A stretch of 64,000 bases of DNA from Synechococcus sp. UW69 (GTDB taxonomy: Bacteria > Cyanobacteriota > Cyanobacteriia > PCC-6307 > Cyanobiaceae), in NCBI RefSeq assembly GCF_900474185.1, contig NZ_UCNW01000008.1, positions 496,001 to 560,000 on the forward strand. The letters run 5' to 3'. The first letter of the stretch is position 1. Each line of letters opens with the position of its first letter. Below are positions 60,985 through 64,000 of the stretch, in pieces. The notes beneath the pieces were generated by a model that had not been told where the DNA came from, did not search any database, and worked only from the letters and a program-made list of their open reading frames with translations. The translations under genes and the position numbers were made by a program.

Positions 60985-61209
60985 TTAGGGAGAGGGATCG
61001 GAGTCGTCTGGTTTTGTCACAGAGGTCTCAGACCCGCCTCCCAACTGGGACAACCAACCGGCCAATAGCAAGCCAACGCCGAGTCCGATGGCCAGGGGGC
61101 GATTTTCGGCGGCGGCTCCCTGACCCCACACGGCCGTTGCCAGAAAAGCACCGCCCAACAGAAGGCAAGGCACCAGCACAATGCCTCGGGCGACTCTGTT
61201 ATCAGCCAT
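60985..61209 (-). CDS. Small membrane protein
   Basis: A 74-residue protein with two hydrophobic segments (ARGIVLVPCLLLGGAFLATA; PLAIGLGVGLLLAGWLSQLG) and a hydrophilic C-terminus. The ATG at 61209 overlaps the preceding small gene by 8 bp, suggesting one transcript with it and ilvB. Function unknown. Confidence 0.65.
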   Translation of the reverse strand: MADNRVARGIVLVPCLLLGGAFLATAVWGQGAAAENRPLAIGLGVGLLLAGWLSQLGGGSETSVTKPDDSDPSP

Positions 61210-61549
61210 CGACCCCACAGCTGTTGACAGCCAAACCTGCGGCAATCAAGCCACTGCTGAGGTCACGCTCGGCACCGATTGGCGTCACCCGAGCCATGAG
61301 CTGACCCTCGCTGGAACCGACCGGTCGGAGATTGACCCTGCGCCGGCGCGGCAGTTCTTTACGCAACCAGGCGGTCGCTTCGGCTTCGTGGCTCAGATCA
61401 ACGGATGTGCAGGCCAGGGAAACGGTGTAGGTGCGGTTGTGATCGCCGACCTGAAGCAGGGAGCTGCTGCGCACCTGAAGCACCTCAGCGGCCTGAACCG
61501 GAACTGCCCAAAGCAGCAGCAGCAATCCGGTTAAGACAAGTCGAATCAA
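61202..61549 (-). CDS. Small secreted protein, nuclease-like
   Basis: A 115-residue protein with signal peptide (LVLTGLLLLLWAVPVQA) and a mature domain reminiscent of a truncated staphylococcal nuclease fold (YTVSLACTSVDLSHEAEATA; RRRVNLRPVGSSEGQLMARV; GLIAAGLA). The catalytic Arg-Glu-Arg set of thermonucleases is not clearly present. The TTG start (TTGA overlap with the ilvB stop) couples it to ilvB. The function is unknown. Confidence 0.65.
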   Translation of the reverse strand: MIRLVLTGLLLLLWAVPVQAAEVLQVRSSSLLQVGDHNRTYTVSLACTSVDLSHEAEATAWLRKELPRRRRVNLRPVGSSEGQLMARVTPIGAERDLSSGLIAAGLAVNSCGVDG

Positions 61550-63333
61550 GGGGTCGTGGCATTGAGAACCGGCATAGGGGCCGGGAGGCCCACCATTTCA
61601 GCATTGCTTTTGCCGGGGGGAACCATCGGATAACAGTTCTCACCGCGGCGCACATGGATATCAATCAGCATCGGGCCGGGGGCCTTCAAAGCGGCCTCCA
61701 GGTCAACGCGCAAGGTCTCCCGCTCGCGGATGTGCACACCGTCCACACCGAAAGAGCGGGCGAGAGCAACGAAGTCCGGCATGCCATTGAGCATGTCGGA
61801 AGCTGAATAGCGCTCGTCGTAGAAACTCTCCTGCCATTGGCGCACCATGCCCTGCCAATGGTTGTTGACGATCACCACCTTCACCGGGAGGCTGTAGGCC
61901 GCCAGTGTTCCCAGCTCCTGAATGTTCATCAGGATGCTGGCGTCACCGGCAATGCACACCACTTGACGATCGGGGCAAGCCACCTGGGCGCCCATCGCGG
62001 CCGGCATGCCGAAACCCATGGTGCCGAGACCAGCACTGCTGATCCAGCCGCGGGGACCATTGCGTAGGTACTGGGCGGCCCACATCTGATGCTGCCCCAC
62101 ATCCGTGGTGACGATGGCATTTGGAGCCAGGTCGCGAACAGCCAGCAGCACCTCCTGGGGATACAGGGGACCCTCCGCAGGAGGAACGGTGAGTGGATAG
62201 GTCTGTTTCCACTCGGCAATGCGCGCAAGCCAGGGAGCGGTGCGTGGTTGCACCTGCTGTTGCAGGCTCAGCTCCACCAACCGCGCCACGCTCAGGCCCA
62301 GATCACCCAGCACCGCCACCTCAGGACGACGGGTCTTGCCAATCTCAGCCGGATCAATCTCAAAGTGGATCACCTGGGCCCGAGGGGCAAAGGTATCGAG
62401 CTTGCCGGTGACCCGATCATCAAAGCGGGCGCCGACGGCAATCAGAAGATCGCATTCGGTGACGGCGAAATTGGCGTAGGCCGTACCGTGCATTCCGAGC
62501 ATCCCTACGGATAAGGAGTCGTTCTCATCGAAGACACCCTTGCCCATCAAGGTGCTGGTTACGGGGATCTGGAAGCGCTCTGCGATGACGCGAAGGCTGT
62601 CGTGAGCACCAGCAGAGATCGCACCACCCCCCACGTACAGCAGGGGGCGCTCCGCCTCCATGATCAGCTCAAGAGCTGACAGGATCGGCTCATCCCGCGG
62701 TGGCTGCGGCTTGCGAAAGCCCTGGGGAACAATCGACCCAGGCTCAACGGGCACATAGTCGAACATCTCCTGACCGACATCCTTCGGGACGTCGATCAGG
62801 ACCGGACCCGGACGACCACTCGCTGCGATCAGAAAGGCCTGGGCAACGATGGACGCAAGATCGGCTGGATCCCGCACCACCCAGGAATGCTTCACGATCG
62901 GCAGGGTGATGCCAAAGATGTCGGTCTCCTGGAAGGCATCGGTGCCGATCGCCGGACGGGGCACCTGACCGGTGATCACCACCATGGGCACCGAGTCCAT
63001 CTGGGCGGTGGCGATGCCAGTCACCAAGTTGGTGGCACCGGGACCGGATGTGCCAAAGCAAACGCCCACCTTGCCGGTGGCGCGGGCATAGGCATCGGCA
63101 GCATGGGTTCCAGCCTGCTCATGTCGCACCAGGATGTGCTTGACCCACCCCTCGCTCTCGGCGATATGGAGAGCGTCGTAAATGGGAAGAATCGCCCCGC
63201 CGGGGTAGCCGAAGATCGTGTCGACGCCGTGACGTCGCAGTGCATCCATAAGGGCTGTGGCCCCGGACATTCTCTGCCCACCGTTACCGGCCTGCTGCCC
63301 AGTGACGGCCGAGGACGCGGAGGTGAGAGTCAC
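61546..63333 (-). CDS. ilvB: Acetolactate synthase large subunit
   Basis: ThDP enzyme making acetolactate and acetohydroxybutyrate for branched-chain amino acids. The catalytic glutamate is in VRHEQAGTHAADAYARATG; the ThDP/Mg motif is GDASILMNIQELGTLAAYSL; FAD-site residues are in VGARFDDRVTGKLDTF. The GTG at 63333 gives 595 residues; the ATG at 63270 (MSGATALMDALRRHGVDTIF) is an equally good start. The stop overlaps the next gene. Confidence 0.97.
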   Translation of the reverse strand: MTLTSASSAVTGQQAGNGGQRMSGATALMDALRRHGVDTIFGYPGGAILPIYDALHIAESEGWVKHILVRHEQAGTHAADAYARATGKVGVCFGTSGPGATNLVTGIATAQMDSVPMVVITGQVPRPAIGTDAFQETDIFGITLPIVKHSWVVRDPADLASIVAQAFLIAASGRPGPVLIDVPKDVGQEMFDYVPVEPGSIVPQGFRKPQPPRDEPILSALELIMEAERPLLYVGGGAISAGAHDSLRVIAERFQIPVTSTLMGKGVFDENDSLSVGMLGMHGTAYANFAVTECDLLIAVGARFDDRVTGKLDTFAPRAQVIHFEIDPAEIGKTRRPEVAVLGDLGLSVARLVELSLQQQVQPRTAPWLARIAEWKQTYPLTVPPAEGPLYPQEVLLAVRDLAPNAIVTTDVGQHQMWAAQYLRNGPRGWISSAGLGTMGFGMPAAMGAQVACPDRQVVCIAGDASILMNIQELGTLAAYSLPVKVVIVNNHWQGMVRQWQESFYDERYSASDMLNGMPDFVALARSFGVDGVHIRERETLRVDLEAALKAPGPMLIDIHVRRGENCYPMVPPGKSNAEMVGLPAPMPVLNATTP

Positions 63334-63389
63334 AGGGGCGACAGGTCAATGACCCTCAAGATTAAGGGCCGGAAGCGCCCCTGGCTCAA

Positions 63390-64000
63390 TCAGAGCAATC
63401 CGAGGGCATGAAGCGGCCCTTGACCACTGATCAACTCGAGCAGAAAAGCCGAAAAACCAACCATTGCCAGACGGCCGTTCCAGACTTCTGAACTGTTGTT
63501 CCAACCCCATTCCCACTTCTCCTGGGGATACAGCTTCACCTTGGTGGGCAGTTCCGCCGCCGCATCCAGGCTCACTTCAGGACCCTTCAGGCTGGTCGCC
63601 ACGAGATCAGCCAGCCCTTCGATGAAGGGAACATAGGTATCGAGAGCCCGCACGCGGCGGAAATTCACCACACCAGCTTCAGTGGCCAACTCCCGGTATT
63701 CGATATCGATTTCCTCGAGCGTCTCGATGTGTTCGCTGACGAAGCTGATCGGCACCACCACGAGATCATTGGTCTTGGCTTTGCCTAATTCTTCAAGCGC
63801 CTCCTCCGTGTAGGGCTTCAGCCATTCAACCGGGCCCACACGGCTTTGATAGGCCAGGGTGAAGGGGTTGTCGTGGCCCATCTGAACGGACAGTTCCTTC
63901 ATGATCAAACCCGTGCAGGCTTCGATCTCTTTTTGATAGGGGTCGCCAGCCTCTTCCACGTAGCTCTTCGGCACACCGTGGGCGCTGAAGAACACATGGG
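63390..64000 (-). CDS. hemH: Ferrochelatase, C-terminal part with chlorophyll-binding tail (partial)
   Basis: The gene runs off the window end; about 203 C-terminal residues are present. The catalytic-domain segment [20 protein letters not shown] and the iron/proton site [20 protein letters not shown] are clear. After a linker, the tail [20 protein letters not shown] is a CAB domain like that of Hlips, typical of cyanobacterial and plastid type II ferrochelatase. It inserts Fe2+ into protoporphyrin IX. Confidence 0.96.
   Translation of the reverse strand, partial: HVFFSAHGVPKSYVEEAGDPYQKEIEACTGLIMKELSVQMGHDNPFTLAYQSRVGPVEWLKPYTEEALEELGKAKTNDLVVVPISFVSEHIETLEEIDIEYRELATEAGVVNFRRVRALDTYVPFIEGLADLVATSLKGPEVSLDAAAELPTKVKLYPQEKWEWGWNNSSEVWNGRLAMVGFSAFLLELISGQGPLHALGLL

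Overview
The window reads as chromosome from a marine picocyanobacterium, most likely Synechococcus subcluster 5.1. The evidence is gene content: a form IA RuBisCO inside an alpha-carboxysome operon with csoS1E and csoS1D, a low-affinity NDH-1 CO2-uptake module (ndhF4-ndhD4-chpX), PsaM, a high-light-inducible protein, a ferrochelatase with a chlorophyll-binding tail, both light-dependent and dark protochlorophyllide reductases, and the aar/ado alkane pair. Base composition looks fairly GC-rich overall, with visibly AT-richer patches around 0.6-2.3 kb and 4.7-7.1 kb. No rRNA, tRNA, CRISPR array, insertion sequence or prophage was recognised.

Layout. 0-7.1 kb: a pilin-like fragment, a prepilin-like protein with a von Willebrand A domain, lepA, and a cytoplasmic-looking sulfatase translationally coupled to a Nif11-domain protein. 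7.2-16.2 kb: SMR transporter, mqo, nfu, an HTH protein, a GAF sensor, a class V PLP enzyme, the yidD-glutaredoxin-murE cluster, and rpsD with a strong terminator. 16.2-24 kb: DUF4079 membrane protein, hli with a coupled tiny membrane protein, lipoprotein, MscS channel, maf, and the tightly overlapped cluster (Npun_F0494-like)-cobQ-ferredoxin-ClC.

23.6-38.7 kb is the CO2-concentrating island. Thirteen co-directional minus-strand genes run csoS1-rbcL-rbcS-csoS2-csoSCA-csoS4A-csoS4B-csoS1E-ndhF4-ndhD4-chpX-acRAF-cbbX; csoS1D lies just upstream, separated by rdgB on the other strand. Together they supply CO2 uptake and hydration at the thylakoid, carboxysome shell and scaffold, lumenal carbonic anhydrase, RuBisCO, its assembly factor and its activase. 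Terminator-like hairpins lie after rbcL and after rbcS, and two dyads (one of LysR/CbbR type) lie upstream of csoS1.

38.8-45.6 kb is a photosynthesis cluster: chlN-chlB-chlL (dark reductase), por (light reductase), psaM, and a CRR6-like NDH assembly factor. 45.6-64 kb: TauE/SafE exporter, lipoate ligase-like protein, M50 protease, trpF, folE, SDR, the accA-aar-ado lipid/alkane group, creatininase-like protein, S1-domain protein with Tab2-like factor and pgeF, a secreted unknown, a COG2509 flavoprotein, a periplasmic-binding-like lipoprotein, two small unknown proteins, ilvB, and the 3' part of hemH.

Most of the content is standard core genome. The least familiar items are the sulfatase-Nif11 pair with its N-terminal tandem repeat, the vWA prepilin, the hli-linked miniprotein, and the small ferredoxin with CoxS-like cysteine spacing.
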